From contig JADQBA010000026.1 of NCBI GenBank assembly GCA_016903675.1, positions 12,080 to 76,079 of the forward strand: a stretch of 64,000 nucleotides of DNA, written 5' to 3'. The first letter of the stretch is position 1. Every line of letters begins with the position of its first letter. The position numbers and the translations under genes were made by a program. A model generated the notes under the pieces. The model had not been told where the DNA came from. It made no database searches and saw nothing but the letters and a program-made list of their open reading frames with translations. This DNA is from Stigonema ocellatum SAG 48.90 = DSM 106950. GTDB lineage: Bacteria > Cyanobacteriota > Cyanobacteriia > Cyanobacteriales > Nostocaceae. Shown piece after piece: positions 1 to 7,974 of the stretch.

Positions 1-1052
1 TCGCCCATAAATTTTTCCTGGTCATACCCCAGGACGAGTTCCCAAGCATTATCTGGGTACATTTGCACTAAAGGCAGAGCAACATCATCCAACATCCAGC
101 GACCATGACGTTCATCTTCCCTGATGTGTAATTCCCAATAACCCATAGCCGCGTCAGAGAGTCCTAGTCGTTGCGCTGCTGCGAGATAGTTTCTGTAAGC
201 AGCAGGTCCCGCTACCTCAAAGTACGTCAACCCTCCATTATAGCGTAAGAAATGACGCTTACATTCGGTCAGCAAGAAGTTATGATTAGCACAAGCAAGC
301 ACTTGCCAAGGAACTAAATCAAAGTATCCCTCTGGTTCTGTATTCATCCCAAATTCAGCCAGCATTTGGGCAAAAAATGTAGAATGCTTGCGAGAAAAGC
401 GACCGTTTCCGTATTCTTCTAAAAGTACCCGTATTAGGGTACACTGTACTTCATTAGCAGCACCACCCAGAATGCGGGAAAGACGGCTACCTTCCACTAA
501 ACCGTCAAAGGAGCCAATAGCAAGCATTTGACGGTAGCCCGTCTCAGTCATTTGCGTAACTATGTAGCGACTGTCATCAGACAAAGGTGGATCTAAATCG
601 GCATCAGCACGCTCAATCAGCGCATGGCTTACATCCAATTTTTTTAATGCTGCCACATCGATTTGTGCCAGTTCCCACTCTTGCCAAGCTGCCTCAATTT
701 TGTCGCGGACCTTATATAGGTAAAGCGATCGCTCATTACTGTAGTGCCGCAGATCGTCATACCAAAACAGGTTTAGCCGATTGATGCGGTAAAGTATACG
801 CTGGAGAAAACAATTAGCCTGATCCTCACAAGAACCATTTTGGTACGCAGTGCCAATTGCCACAGAAAGTACACCTTCAAACTCAGTGACGATTTCGGCT
901 ACTGCATCCAATTTCTTGTCTAGGTCTTCTGTTGCAAGCAGTTCTCTAAATTTCTGCTCCGCATAATTATAGTCTGTAGCTTTTGTTTTTTCTACTTGCG
1001 TACTATTTCCTTCAGCAAAAGCGAGGGATAACATAACTGAGTTGCTCTGCAT
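1..1052 (-). CDS. Haem-oxygenase-like diiron oxidase/oxygenase (iron-containing redox enzyme family), partial
   Basis: Reading the minus strand from the ATG at 1052 gives 350 uninterrupted codons that run off the left edge, so the C-terminus is missing. The protein is alpha-helical and acidic, with spaced Glu/His motifs (ACANHNFLLTE, then YWELHIREDERHG) of the kind that bind two irons in haem-oxygenase-like diiron oxidases. Characterised members of this fold (UndA, SznF, CADD types) do oxidative decarboxylation, N-oxygenation or C-C cleavage. Substrate cannot be inferred here. An AAGGAA-type ribosome site lies about 10 nt upstream; a second in-frame ATG lies six codons downstream. A 99-residue orphan on the same strand lies upstream. 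A TENA/PqqC-like relative is the main alternative. Confidence 0.72.
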   Translation of the reverse strand, partial: MQSNSVMLSLAFAEGNSTQVEKTKATDYNYAEQKFRELLATEDLDKKLDAVAEIVTEFEGVLSVAIGTAYQNGSCEDQANCFLQRILYRINRLNLFWYDDLRHYSNERSLYLYKVRDKIEAAWQEWELAQIDVAALKKLDVSHALIERADADLDPPLSDDSRYIVTQMTETGYRQMLAIGSFDGLVEGSRLSRILGGAANEVQCTLIRVLLEEYGNGRFSRKHSTFFAQMLAEFGMNTEPEGYFDLVPWQVLACANHNFLLTECKRHFLRYNGGLTYFEVAGPAAYRNYLAAAQRLGLSDAAMGYWELHIREDERHGRWMLDDVALPLVQMYPDNAWELVLGYDQEKFMG

Positions 1053-1203
1053 GGAATTTTTGGTTCCTTAAAGGAGGCGTGAAATAAGTTCCACCTTCAA
1101 TGGAATGGTTTTATGTTAAGTTCTGTAATTGGTAATTCCTTCTGTCTTCAGTAAGGGAGTTCGACCAAAAAAAACACCCCTAAAGGCGTAAACTAGGTAT
1201 AGA

Positions 1204-1267
1204 GTTTCATAAATTCGTGGTGTTTTGGTTCGTAGTTGCACAAGAGCGCTAAAGCGCAACTACGAAC
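1204..1267. repeat. Palindromic repeat, GTTCGTAGTTGC family
   Basis: The arms GTTCGTAGTTGC and GCAACTACGAAC enclose a short core with AGCGCTAAAGCGC. The flank on the left, TTTCATAAATTCGTGGTG, also precedes related copies near 30.35 and 48.34 kb. It is one of at least six copies in this window (15.03, 46.92, 48.13, 59.61 and 60.45 kb). Confidence 0.8.
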
Positions 1268-1279
1268 TATTAGCAATTT

Positions 1280-1579
1280 TTAAAACCGTTCGTGGTAAAA
1301 TAAAGTTGTGTAGTAAACAGAGGGGTCAACCCGGTCTGTGAAGCGACAGTAAAAATGTTGTTCTGGGTCTGAGTGACGGTTGTAGTATTTAAATTCATCG
1401 TTGTCCAGCACCTCTGGTTGAATAGAAGTGTCGGTATCTTTGAAGAGTAGTGACAATTTTGACCACGCAGTGGAAAAGAGATTTTGTCGATACCACTGGA
1501 CTGGTGATTTCTTTTCCAACCGATGCAATTCTACTTTTTCTGGGTTGTTTACAAACCCATCATCTGTATTCTGCGACAT
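1280..1579 (-). CDS. Hypothetical 99-residue protein
   Basis: I do not recognise a family. The predicted protein is soluble, charged and rich in aromatic residues (SPVQWYRQNLF, YYNRHSDPEQHFYCRF), ends in HERF, and has no signal peptide or membrane segment. An AGGAGAAAAC-type ribosome site sits immediately upstream of the ATG at 1579, which supports translation. It lies on the same strand as, and about 230 nt upstream of, the diiron oxidase, with a palindromic repeat between them, so co-transcription is possible but not shown. An overlapping plus-strand reading frame in the same region has no ribosome site and is treated as a shadow. Confidence 0.55.
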   Translation of the reverse strand: MSQNTDDGFVNNPEKVELHRLEKKSPVQWYRQNLFSTAWSKLSLLFKDTDTSIQPEVLDNDEFKYYNRHSDPEQHFYCRFTDRVDPSVYYTTLFYHERF

Positions 1580-1866
1580 ATGTTTTCTCCTTTGATATAC
1601 TAAGTTTTGTTACAGACCCTTGGTGGCGATCGCGTAGCACGCCCTATTCCCAACCAAGCCCAGCTTCGCTAAACCCTTTACTGAAAGTAAAGGGTTGGGA
1701 ACATACGAGCGATCGCTTCACTCGCCACCTGATCTATATTCTTAATATCTGTCAGTCAGATCAACTTATGCACATACTCAACAATATGCTACCAAATTCA
1801 TGCGCTCGTGCCTCCGGATTCTATCCGGGGGGTGAAAGCTAAGGGCTGGTTTTAACCAGCTAGTAT

Positions 1867-2280
1867 TCACTTAGAACGTTGGTTTTCAATATATTGCTTG
1901 ACAATTTCAGTGCTGACTTGTCCAGTAGAAGCCACAAAATAGCTAGGACTCCACATACAAGGCATCTTCTTTAATTCTGGGAACTCAGCCCTCAAGTGAT
2001 GAGACGATCTCCCTTTAATCCATCGGGCGATATCAGAGGGAGACTCATTAGGCGGAACATTCAAAAAGCAATGAACGTGGTCTGGCATGATTTCAATCGC
2101 AATTAATTTCCACCCGTGTTCATTGACCAGTTCAAAAATAATTGATTGCATTTTTTCTGCAACATCGCCCGTCAGAACGGCTTTGCGCCTTTTTGGGACG
2201 AACACAAAGTGATAATTCAAGGATGATACAGATCCTTCAGCGCGGCGATATTCGTAATCCTTTGAAGAAAGTTTAGACAT
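1867..2280 (-). CDS. tnpA: IS200/IS605 family Y1 transposase TnpA
   Basis: The 137-residue protein matches the full length of single-strand HUH transposases. The HUH motif is His68-Val-His70 (PDHVHCF) and the nucleophilic tyrosine is Tyr130 (IVKQYIENQ). The start is set at ATG 2280 (MSKLSSKDYEYRR), preceded by AGGAGG-like TTAGGAGGAATT; the frame stays open 32 codons further upstream but that part has no family resemblance. TnpA excises and inserts the element as single-stranded DNA using end hairpins. It diverges from tnpB. A C-terminal fragment of a related tnpA survives at 26662-26736, ending YIKNKKSK versus YIENQRSK here. Confidence 0.92.
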   Translation of the reverse strand: MSKLSSKDYEYRRAEGSVSSLNYHFVFVPKRRKAVLTGDVAEKMQSIIFELVNEHGWKLIAIEIMPDHVHCFLNVPPNESPSDIARWIKGRSSHHLRAEFPELKKMPCMWSPSYFVASTGQVSTEIVKQYIENQRSK

Positions 2281-2358
2281 TTTGGGAAAATTAGGAGGAA
2301 TTGAGTAGACAGTAGCTGTATCTACTACTATAATGGAATACAAGGATGTGAGCAACAA

Positions 2359-3777
2359 ATGTTCAAAACACAGCAAATTAAGTTAACGGGTAATATATCT
2401 GATGAATTGCATGATTACTTAGTTTATCTATGCGAAAACGCTAGTTCACTGGTTAATTGTGTGATTTATCAAATCAAGCAGAAACACTTTGAAATCTGCG
2501 AGAGAATAGAGTTCTTTGACAAAGATGACTTTTTCCGCTCTGGGTTCAAGACCAAGCGTGTATTTCCTGACAGTTTCGCCCAGTTCTGCAAAGATTTTGT
2601 AGAGAATAAGCACTATAAAATCCTGGGTGGACAGCAAGCCCAGCAAGTCATCAAAGGAGTTCTAGAAAGTTTTAAGAGCTATAACGAACTTCTGCCACTG
2701 TTCTTTAAGGGGGAATTGAAAGGTAAACCAAAAATGCCAAGATACCGCAGTAAAGGCGGATTGGCTTTGTTTACCATCCCGGCTCAAGCCTTAAGATTTG
2801 ACCTTGAAACTGGCTTATGTCGGTTGCCAATCAGTAAAGAATTAAGCAAGGATGCTCCATCAGACAATTGGATTCCTGGGGGATATGGGTTCAAACCTGA
2901 CCAGATTTGTGAGGTCAGAATCCTACCACGCAACCGTGTTCTGTATGCTGAGTACGTGTACAACGACAATGAGTCAATAGTAGGCGCATCATGCCGAATG
3001 GGGCTTGACCCCACTGCTGCTTTAGGGATTGACCCTGGTACAGTTAATTGGATTACCGGAGTTTCAACCCTCAATAAATCTTTCATCATTGATGGCAGGC
3101 AGTTAAAGTCAATCAACCAAAGGTACAATCGTGCTGTTGCCAAAATCAAAAAAGGAAAACCTCAAGGTTATTGGGATGATGAACTGGCTTCTTTAGCAGA
3201 AAAACGTAATCGGGTGATGAGAGATGCCATCAACAAAACTGCTCGGTTCGTTGTTAATTACTGCTTGACCAACAAAATTGGAAACGTTGTATTTGGTTGG
3301 GGTCAAGGTGTCAAGGACAAAATCCAGCTTGGCAAGAAGCACAACCAAAACTTTGTGCAGATTCCAACAGCAAAGTTAAAGGAACGTATTCGGGAATTGT
3401 GCGAAGAAACTGGAATACAATTCCATGAAACAGAGGAAAGCTACACCAGTAAAACCAGCTTTTTGGATGATGATTTCCTGCCAACTTTGGGCGAGAAACC
3501 CCAAGGCTGGAAACCATCAGGTAAGCGCGGTCAGAAGGGTGATGGCATTGGTCGAGGTCAGTATAAAACAGCAACCGGATTGTTAATCAATTCGGATTGT
3601 CAAGGCGCAATTAATATTGTGCGCAAGGTATCGACACAGATAGGACTTGTCCTTTCCAGGGTCTGTAGGGAAGCTTTGATTCTTCCCAAACGGTATGGTG
3701 TTTTTAGTTCGCTAAAGAAAACATATCGTAGACGGAGCGCAGCCGGATTCTATCCTCCGAGTGCGAACTCAGTTTAG
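2359..3777 (+). CDS. tnpB: TnpB-family RNA-guided nuclease, subtype without zinc finger
   Basis: The 472-residue protein has the three RuvC acidic residues: Asp225 in GIDPGT, Glu360 in TEESYTSKTSF and Asp413 in NSDCQGAINI. The usual CxxC...CxxC zinc finger between RuvC-II and RuvC-III is absent; that stretch is Gly/Lys-rich (KPSGKRGQKGDGIGRGQYKT). TnpB proteins are nucleases guided by an omegaRNA made from the 3' end of the element. The last 40 codons (after VSTQIGL) are probably read through the guide-RNA and right-end region rather than being a folded domain. Intact catalytic residues suggest a functional nuclease. Confidence 0.88.
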   Translation: MFKTQQIKLTGNISDELHDYLVYLCENASSLVNCVIYQIKQKHFEICERIEFFDKDDFFRSGFKTKRVFPDSFAQFCKDFVENKHYKILGGQQAQQVIKGVLESFKSYNELLPLFFKGELKGKPKMPRYRSKGGLALFTIPAQALRFDLETGLCRLPISKELSKDAPSDNWIPGGYGFKPDQICEVRILPRNRVLYAEYVYNDNESIVGASCRMGLDPTAALGIDPGTVNWITGVSTLNKSFIIDGRQLKSINQRYNRAVAKIKKGKPQGYWDDELASLAEKRNRVMRDAINKTARFVVNYCLTNKIGNVVFGWGQGVKDKIQLGKKHNQNFVQIPTAKLKERIRELCEETGIQFHETEESYTSKTSFLDDDFLPTLGEKPQGWKPSGKRGQKGDGIGRGQYKTATGLLINSDCQGAINIVRKVSTQIGLVLSRVCREALILPKRYGVFSSLKKTYRRRSAAGFYPPSANSV

Positions 3778-3817
3778 AATCCTTTGAGCTTTAGCCAGAG
3801 GAGAAATCAAAACATGC

Positions 3818-4189
3818 TTAAGTTGCAAGGTCAATGGCATGTTTCTTCAAGTCATCTAGCGAAATATATTCTAGAGCCGCTTCATGGGTTGCTTTGAGAT
3901 TCACTGGTGGTGCAACATTGGCATCAAGCGCTTCTTGCCAACGGGAGGCGCACAGACACCAACAGTCGCCAGGCTTGAGTCCTGGGAAACCATATTGGGG
4001 TGTACTCAAATCATTTCCTCGTGTTTTGGTAAAAACAAGAAACTCCTCAGTCACTTTGGCACAGACCACATGAACTCCTATATCCATTGGACCCGTATCA
4101 CATTGTCCGTTCCTCAAAAAACCAGTCATCGGTGAAGTACAGCAAACTTCCAGCTTTCCACCCAGAACGTTCAAAGTATCTTTGCTCAT
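3818..4189 (-). CDS. DUF2237 family protein
   Basis: A 123-residue protein with the Cys-rich layout of DUF2237: LEVCCTSPMTGFLRNGQC near the N-terminus, a central VHVVCAKVTEEFL strand and GDCWCLCASRWQEAL, ending in a helix that starts EAALEYISLDDLKKHA. Function is unknown; the conserved cysteines could bind metal or form disulphides. The start chosen is ATG 4189; a TTG two codons earlier is possible. It sits directly downstream of the IS605 element on the opposite strand, so the element may have inserted next to its 3' end, but the gene looks complete. Confidence 0.85.
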   Translation of the reverse strand: MSKDTLNVLGGKLEVCCTSPMTGFLRNGQCDTGPMDIGVHVVCAKVTEEFLVFTKTRGNDLSTPQYGFPGLKPGDCWCLCASRWQEALDANVAPPVNLKATHEAALEYISLDDLKKHAIDLAT

Positions 4190-4229
4190 ACCCAATCAAT
4201 ATTTTTGCAGAACACTTTCCTACACCATA

Positions 4230-4300
4230 GCTTAATAATTCGTAATTCGTAATTCGTAATTCGTAATTGAGGAGATGGGCGAATAATTCGTAATTGGAAA
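4230..4300. repeat. Heptameric STRR array (ATTCGTA)n
   Basis: About four consecutive copies of the 7-bp unit ATTCGTA are followed by a degenerate tail and one more isolated unit. Such heptamer arrays (short tandemly repeated repetitive sequences) are typical of heterocystous cyanobacteria. A related array of ATTACGA units lies at 4737-4760, at the 3' end of the next gene. Confidence 0.8.
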
Positions 4301-4452
4301 ATCACATCCAATTTTGACCTTCGTGTTCTTTGCGTCTTCGCGGTTTAAAAATATTTTTGAACCACGAAGGCACGAAGAACACGTTCGCGAAGCGTCTCCC
4401 CTTGGGAGAAGAAGAACTTCTCTTTTACGCTTCACCTTGAAAGGGCTGGATG

Positions 4453-4680
4453 CTAGGACTTACGCATTGACAAAAACTACAAACTATGAATTACCTCTCG
4501 TTACAAGCATCGGCTTGTAATGCTCTTGTCGTGGGCTGCGGCAACCCGTCAAACCGTCCGGCAGCAGCCCTCTTGATCTCATTCCCAGCCGGGGCTGGGA
4601 ACGAGGCAGGGCAAGAGTTTTAGGTTAGTAAGCCTTTTTTTGCACATCATGGTAAATATGTAAAGTGCGTAAGTTCTAGA
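4453..4680. repeat. MITE-like element with TIR CTAGGACTTACGCA
   Basis: The left end CTAGGACTTACGCATTGAC and the reverse complement of the right end, CTAGAACTTACGCACTTTAC, match over about 14 positions, enclosing 228 bp without a gene. The interior carries two hairpins, one around 4540-4575 and one with GGGCTGGGAACGAGG. A solo end (GTGCGTAAGTCCTAG) recurs near 32455. It is probably a non-autonomous element of an IS family not present in the window. Confidence 0.6.
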
Positions 4681-4745
4681 TGCATTTATTTATTTTTTCA
4701 TTAATAAATTAAGGAGGCTAGTCACCTTAATTTATTAATTACGAA

Positions 4746-5948
4746 TTACGAATTACGAATTATTTTGGGAGTGCCCAAGATTTTTAATAGAGCTTGTCGA
4801 TATATATTAATGCCTTCTGGATTCAGGTGGTCGCCATCACGCGTCAAATTGTTTTTGAGAGCATTCTTCTCATATAAGGGTTGTACGCCTTCAGATTCAA
4901 CTAGAACCTTTTCGGTTGTAGCAACCTGATTTATGAGAGCATTGATTTCCGCAACTCTTGACAGTGGGGCTGCTACAGTTGGATCTAAGCTAGCTGCAAC
5001 TGTTGAGTAAAAAGCTGGAAGGAGAAAAATTTCTTGAGAACCCGTCTTTCTTGCTAAGGCGATCGCCTCTTGCAGCTTTGAGATAAACATCTCGTTACTA
5101 ATTCCATACCAAGCATCATTTCCACCAATGGCAATAATGGTTTTTTGGCATTTTACATTGGTAGGAACTAAAAGTTTCAGTTGTTCAACCAGTGAGATTG
5201 TACTCAAACCATTTAAGGCAAAATTAAAAGTACCGTCACCAAGGGTATTCCCAAGTTCAGCCGAAACAGAGTCTCCAAACAAGCAACCTGAATATTGCTT
5301 ACCACTAGTTGCAAGTATCTGATATTGGAGTTCCAGTTGCCATATAGGTGTAGCACTCAGGTTGTCTTGTGGTCGTTCATTAGATGAACTAGAATATAAT
5401 TTTGACCGACGCAGTACCTCTAGAGATGCTGGCAGGTCAACCACTAGTCTTTCACTAGGATAAGCTTCTAGAAAGCTGATTATTCCTAGACCTTCTTTTG
5501 ATTTTGCTCCTAGGATAACAGCACCTCGTAGTGCTTGTACCCCTGCTTTGTCTTGACGTGCTAAACCTTGGGAAACGCCAAATAGAAGTTGTTTTACATG
5601 GACTGTGTCTAGGAACTTATCCAAAGCTACTATATCAAGAGACATTTTAACCTGAAGTGCCTCTTGCAACATCTTTTGCTGTTTAGGGCTGAGGTGATGG
5701 AGGAAAGATTGGAGATTGGAAGAAACTTGCTTTGTCTCCCCATACTTACGTAAATCTGCTACAGGGACCGACTGCTCAAACAATCCGTACCTAATGACAA
5801 TTTTCTCGGCTGCAACACTAGGAGATGAAGCAAGAACACTATCAACAGCTAAAAATACTACGCACCCAGATAGAGATAACAGCAGACGGTAAAAATAGTT
5901 AATGACTGTAGATAATTTCAATGACCTTGGGGGTAATTCTCTTGACAT
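4746..5948 (-). CDS. Exported DUF1400-SGNH/GDSL hydrolase fusion
   Basis: The 400-residue protein starts with a signal peptide (hydrophobic 17-45, likely cleavage near SVAA-EK). Residues about 47-180 match DUF1400, a cyanobacterial N-terminal module normally attached to alpha/beta hydrolases. Residues about 220-395 form an SGNH/GDSL esterase: Ser227 in FGDS, Gly276-Asn277 in GGND, and the Asp371/Asp373-x-His374 block DGDHLNPEG. It probably deacylates a lipid or acylated glycan in the periplasm; substrate unknown. No operon partner is visible. A heptamer array abuts its stop codon. The fold assignment is firm; the fusion of DUF1400 with SGNH is less common. Confidence 0.85.
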   Translation of the reverse strand: MSRELPPRSLKLSTVINYFYRLLLSLSGCVVFLAVDSVLASSPSVAAEKIVIRYGLFEQSVPVADLRKYGETKQVSSNLQSFLHHLSPKQQKMLQEALQVKMSLDIVALDKFLDTVHVKQLLFGVSQGLARQDKAGVQALRGAVILGAKSKEGLGIISFLEAYPSERLVVDLPASLEVLRRSKLYSSSSNERPQDNLSATPIWQLELQYQILATSGKQYSGCLFGDSVSAELGNTLGDGTFNFALNGLSTISLVEQLKLLVPTNVKCQKTIIAIGGNDAWYGISNEMFISKLQEAIALARKTGSQEIFLLPAFYSTVAASLDPTVAAPLSRVAEINALINQVATTEKVLVESEGVQPLYEKNALKNNLTRDGDHLNPEGINIYRQALLKILGTPKIIRNS

Positions 5949-6001
5949 ATCAACATTTTTATGTTTTACAAATTAAAAGCTGATGAGACGCTAGCCACAG
6001 A

Positions 6002-6114
6002 CTATAGCAGTCCTAAATGATTTGTAAACACTTCGTTAAGACTGTTGACTGTCAACCGTTAACAGTTAACAGAGAAAGCATGATTTGTTTACAACTCAAA
6101 TAGGATTGCTATAG
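6002..6114. repeat. MITE, CTATAGCAATCCTAAATGA family, copy 1
   Basis: The left end CTATAGCAGTCCTAAATGA and the inverted right end CTATAGCAATCCTATTTGAG give about 18-bp imperfect TIRs around a 113-bp element with an internal palindrome (GTTGACTGTCAACCG). Related copies lie at 30102-30275 and 34557-34652. Confidence 0.8.
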
Positions 6115-6141
6115 CTTATGTCAAATCAGTTATAAGTCGCA

Positions 6142-6172
6142 AATTCATAATTCATAATTCATAATTCATAAT
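6142..6172. repeat. Heptameric STRR array (ATTCATA)n
   Basis: Four tandem ATTCATA units end 5 nt before the start codon of the ROK kinase gene, leaving no room for a classical ribosome binding site. The array therefore occupies the 5' untranslated region of that gene. Confidence 0.75.
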
Positions 6173-6177
6173 TTTAT

Positions 6178-7167
6178 ATGACATTATTTTTAGCGCTCGA
6201 TTTTGGTGGAACTAAGCTGGCGGCGGCGATGGTAAATGGGGGTTCTAGGGAATGGTTAGGTTATGAACGTGCTTTATCGCCAACAGACGCAAATGCTAAT
6301 ACTGATTTGGAAATTATGCGATCGCTCATCTATTCCCTGCTACAAAAAGCGAAACCAGGTGCGATCGGTGTCAGCTTTGGCGGACCAGTAGACGCAACTA
6401 CTGGGACGGTGCGACTGTCCCATCATGTTCCTGGATGGGAAAATATTCCTTTACAGGACTTGTTTAGAGAAGAGTTTGGCGTTCCTACTCGTGTGGACAA
6501 TGATGCTAATGTTGCTGCTTTGGGTGAACATCGCTTTGGTGCGGGTCAGGGGTACGATAGCCTGTTTTACATTACTGTCAGTACAGGTGTAGGGGGTGGT
6601 TGGATACTCAACGGTAAGCCTTGGCGGGGTGCGGAAGGGATGGCTGGTGAAATTGGACACATGGTTGTTGACCCGAATGGACCTGTGTGTTTATGTGGGA
6701 AGCGGGGGTGTGTGGAACGGTTGGCGTCAGGACCTTATATGGCGCAGGATGCGAGGGAGGTTTTAGGAAAGGAACCGCCGGGACGCCAAGAGAAAAGAGG
6801 GGAGGTTTTGAGGGGTTTGGTGGGGGGTGATTTGGAGTTAATTACGGGGAAGGTGGTGAGTGAGGCGGCGGCTGCTGGGGATGATTTGGCTGTTTCTCTT
6901 TTGTCTAGGGCTGGTTGGGCGCTGGGTTTGGGTATTGGGAATGTGGCGAATTTAATGAATCCGCAACGGTTTGTGTTGGGTGGTGGTGTGACCAACGCGG
7001 GTGAAGGTTTCTGGGATATGGTGCGGAAGGTGGCGCGGGAGACGGCGTTACCGGAGGTGAATTTTGATATTGTGTCGGCGGCGTTGGGTGATGATGCGCC
7101 GTTGTGGGGTGCGGTGGCGTTGGCGGAAGAAGTTTTAGGTGTGAAAGATTACCGTCATCAAGGGTAA
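6178..7167 (+). CDS. ROK family sugar kinase (glucokinase-like)
   Basis: The 329-residue protein has the ATP-binding phosphate-1 motif LDFGGTKLAAA at residues 5-15, the sugar-binding block VDNDANVAALGEHRFGAG, STGVGGGW, and the ROK zinc motif CLCGKRGCVE. The E/H pair in GEIGHMVV completes the hexose site. ROK kinases phosphorylate glucose or related sugars; there is no N-terminal HTH, so it is an enzyme, not a NagC-type repressor. The last 33 nt overlap the convergent M56 gene. No Shine-Dalgarno is visible because a heptamer array abuts the start. Codons in the last third are unusually G-rich. Confidence 0.9.
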   Translation: MTLFLALDFGGTKLAAAMVNGGSREWLGYERALSPTDANANTDLEIMRSLIYSLLQKAKPGAIGVSFGGPVDATTGTVRLSHHVPGWENIPLQDLFREEFGVPTRVDNDANVAALGEHRFGAGQGYDSLFYITVSTGVGGGWILNGKPWRGAEGMAGEIGHMVVDPNGPVCLCGKRGCVERLASGPYMAQDAREVLGKEPPGRQEKRGEVLRGLVGGDLELITGKVVSEAAAAGDDLAVSLLSRAGWALGLGIGNVANLMNPQRFVLGGGVTNAGEGFWDMVRKVARETALPEVNFDIVSAALGDDAPLWGAVALAEEVLGVKDYRHQG

Positions 7168-7974
7168 GAAGGCGAAGAGGAAGTAATTCCAGGACTGTAA
7201 TTGATCTTCTGGAGTTGGTTTTGGTTGTGCTAACAGAGCATCTATTCTCTGGTTTAAGCGGTCTACAGTGGGCGAACCCAATGCTGCACAGCAAATTTGT
7301 GAGGATATAGGCGGAGTGCTGATAACCAAAAGAAGTGATTCCGCTAACAGTAAGGGGTCTACCTGTGATGCAGCATGTGCGTCAGCACGTAGTTCACGTA
7401 AGACTAAGAGTTCTTGCCACAAAGCGTCTGTGTTTGGCAACCAAGCAGTGCAGGAACGCACCCAACCTAGCCAGAAAAACCAGAAGGTATCTCGGTAATG
7501 GTAATGTCCGTGTTCATGGGCTAAGACAGTTTCTAAATGAGCTTTCGACAGAGTTTGCAGCAATCCCAGGCTGAGGACAAGTTCAGGTTGCCAAAAACCA
7601 ATTTGACCTGCAAACAGCGCTCCTGTGTTCAGCATCCGGACTTGTCTACCTGCTAGATTAACCAGGGGACAGTTGCGGGCAGATTTCACAGACTGCCATC
7701 CTTCCCATGTTAGTTTAATGCACAAAATGCTAAAAAAAGCAATACACCCTAACGCCATGACATAGCCAAAACCGCCTGTCTGTAAGCCGCCCATTTCACC
7801 TTGAGGTCCCATGCACAGCAGGGCGATGGCTGTGGTGAAAATTAGCAAGGGAGGGAAGAGGAATAAAAATAGCGATCGCCGCCATCGTACACTCCAATTG
7901 CTTGGTATATCAGTCCATGTGCATCTTGTCCAGTAAGCAACTGCCAAAGCGGCCAAAATCATGATCAGATGCAT
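7135..7974 (-). CDS. M56 (BlaR1-like) membrane metallopeptidase
   Basis: The 279-residue protein has membrane segments near residues 1-18, 33-55, 70-90 and at the C-terminus, and the zinc protease motif HEHGH (His153-Glu154...His157) with downstream ELRADAHAA supplying the third ligand. M56 proteins such as BlaR1/MecR1 sense a signal and trigger cleavage of a partner BlaI repressor; this one lacks the extracellular penicillin-binding sensor domain. Its ATG overlaps the stop of the upstream BlaI-type gene by one base (TAATG), so the two are translationally coupled. The 3' end overlaps the convergent ROK gene by 33 nt. Confidence 0.88.
   Translation of the reverse strand: MHLIMILAALAVAYWTRCTWTDIPSNWSVRWRRSLFLFLFPPLLIFTTAIALLCMGPQGEMGGLQTGGFGYVMALGCIAFFSILCIKLTWEGWQSVKSARNCPLVNLAGRQVRMLNTGALFAGQIGFWQPELVLSLGLLQTLSKAHLETVLAHEHGHYHYRDTFWFFWLGWVRSCTAWLPNTDALWQELLVLRELRADAHAASQVDPLLLAESLLLVISTPPISSQICCAALGSPTVDRLNQRIDALLAQPKPTPEDQLQSWNYFLFAFLPLMTVIFHT

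Larger units (their letters stand above)
1800..3800. mobile_element. IS200/IS605-type element with divergent tnpA and tnpB
   Basis: A Y1 transposase gene and a TnpB gene diverge from a 78-nt spacer, the layout of classical IS605. Both outer flanks carry the motif CGGATTCTATCC (about 1816 and 3744), and the left side has a hairpin GGCTGGTTTTAACCAGC just beyond the tnpA stop, fitting the subterminal hairpins these transposases recognise. Exact ends are not determined: such elements lack inverted repeats and target duplications. Both genes are open along their length, so the copy may be recent or active. Confidence 0.75.

Noticed and set aside
1450..1842. 130-residue plus-strand frame
   Set aside because: It overlaps the minus-strand orphan, which has a good ribosome site, and includes palindromic repeat sequence; no family resemblance.
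6735..7310. Frames opposite to the end of the ROK kinase gene
   Set aside because: They arise from the G-rich bias of that gene and overlap clear ROK and M56 coding sequence.
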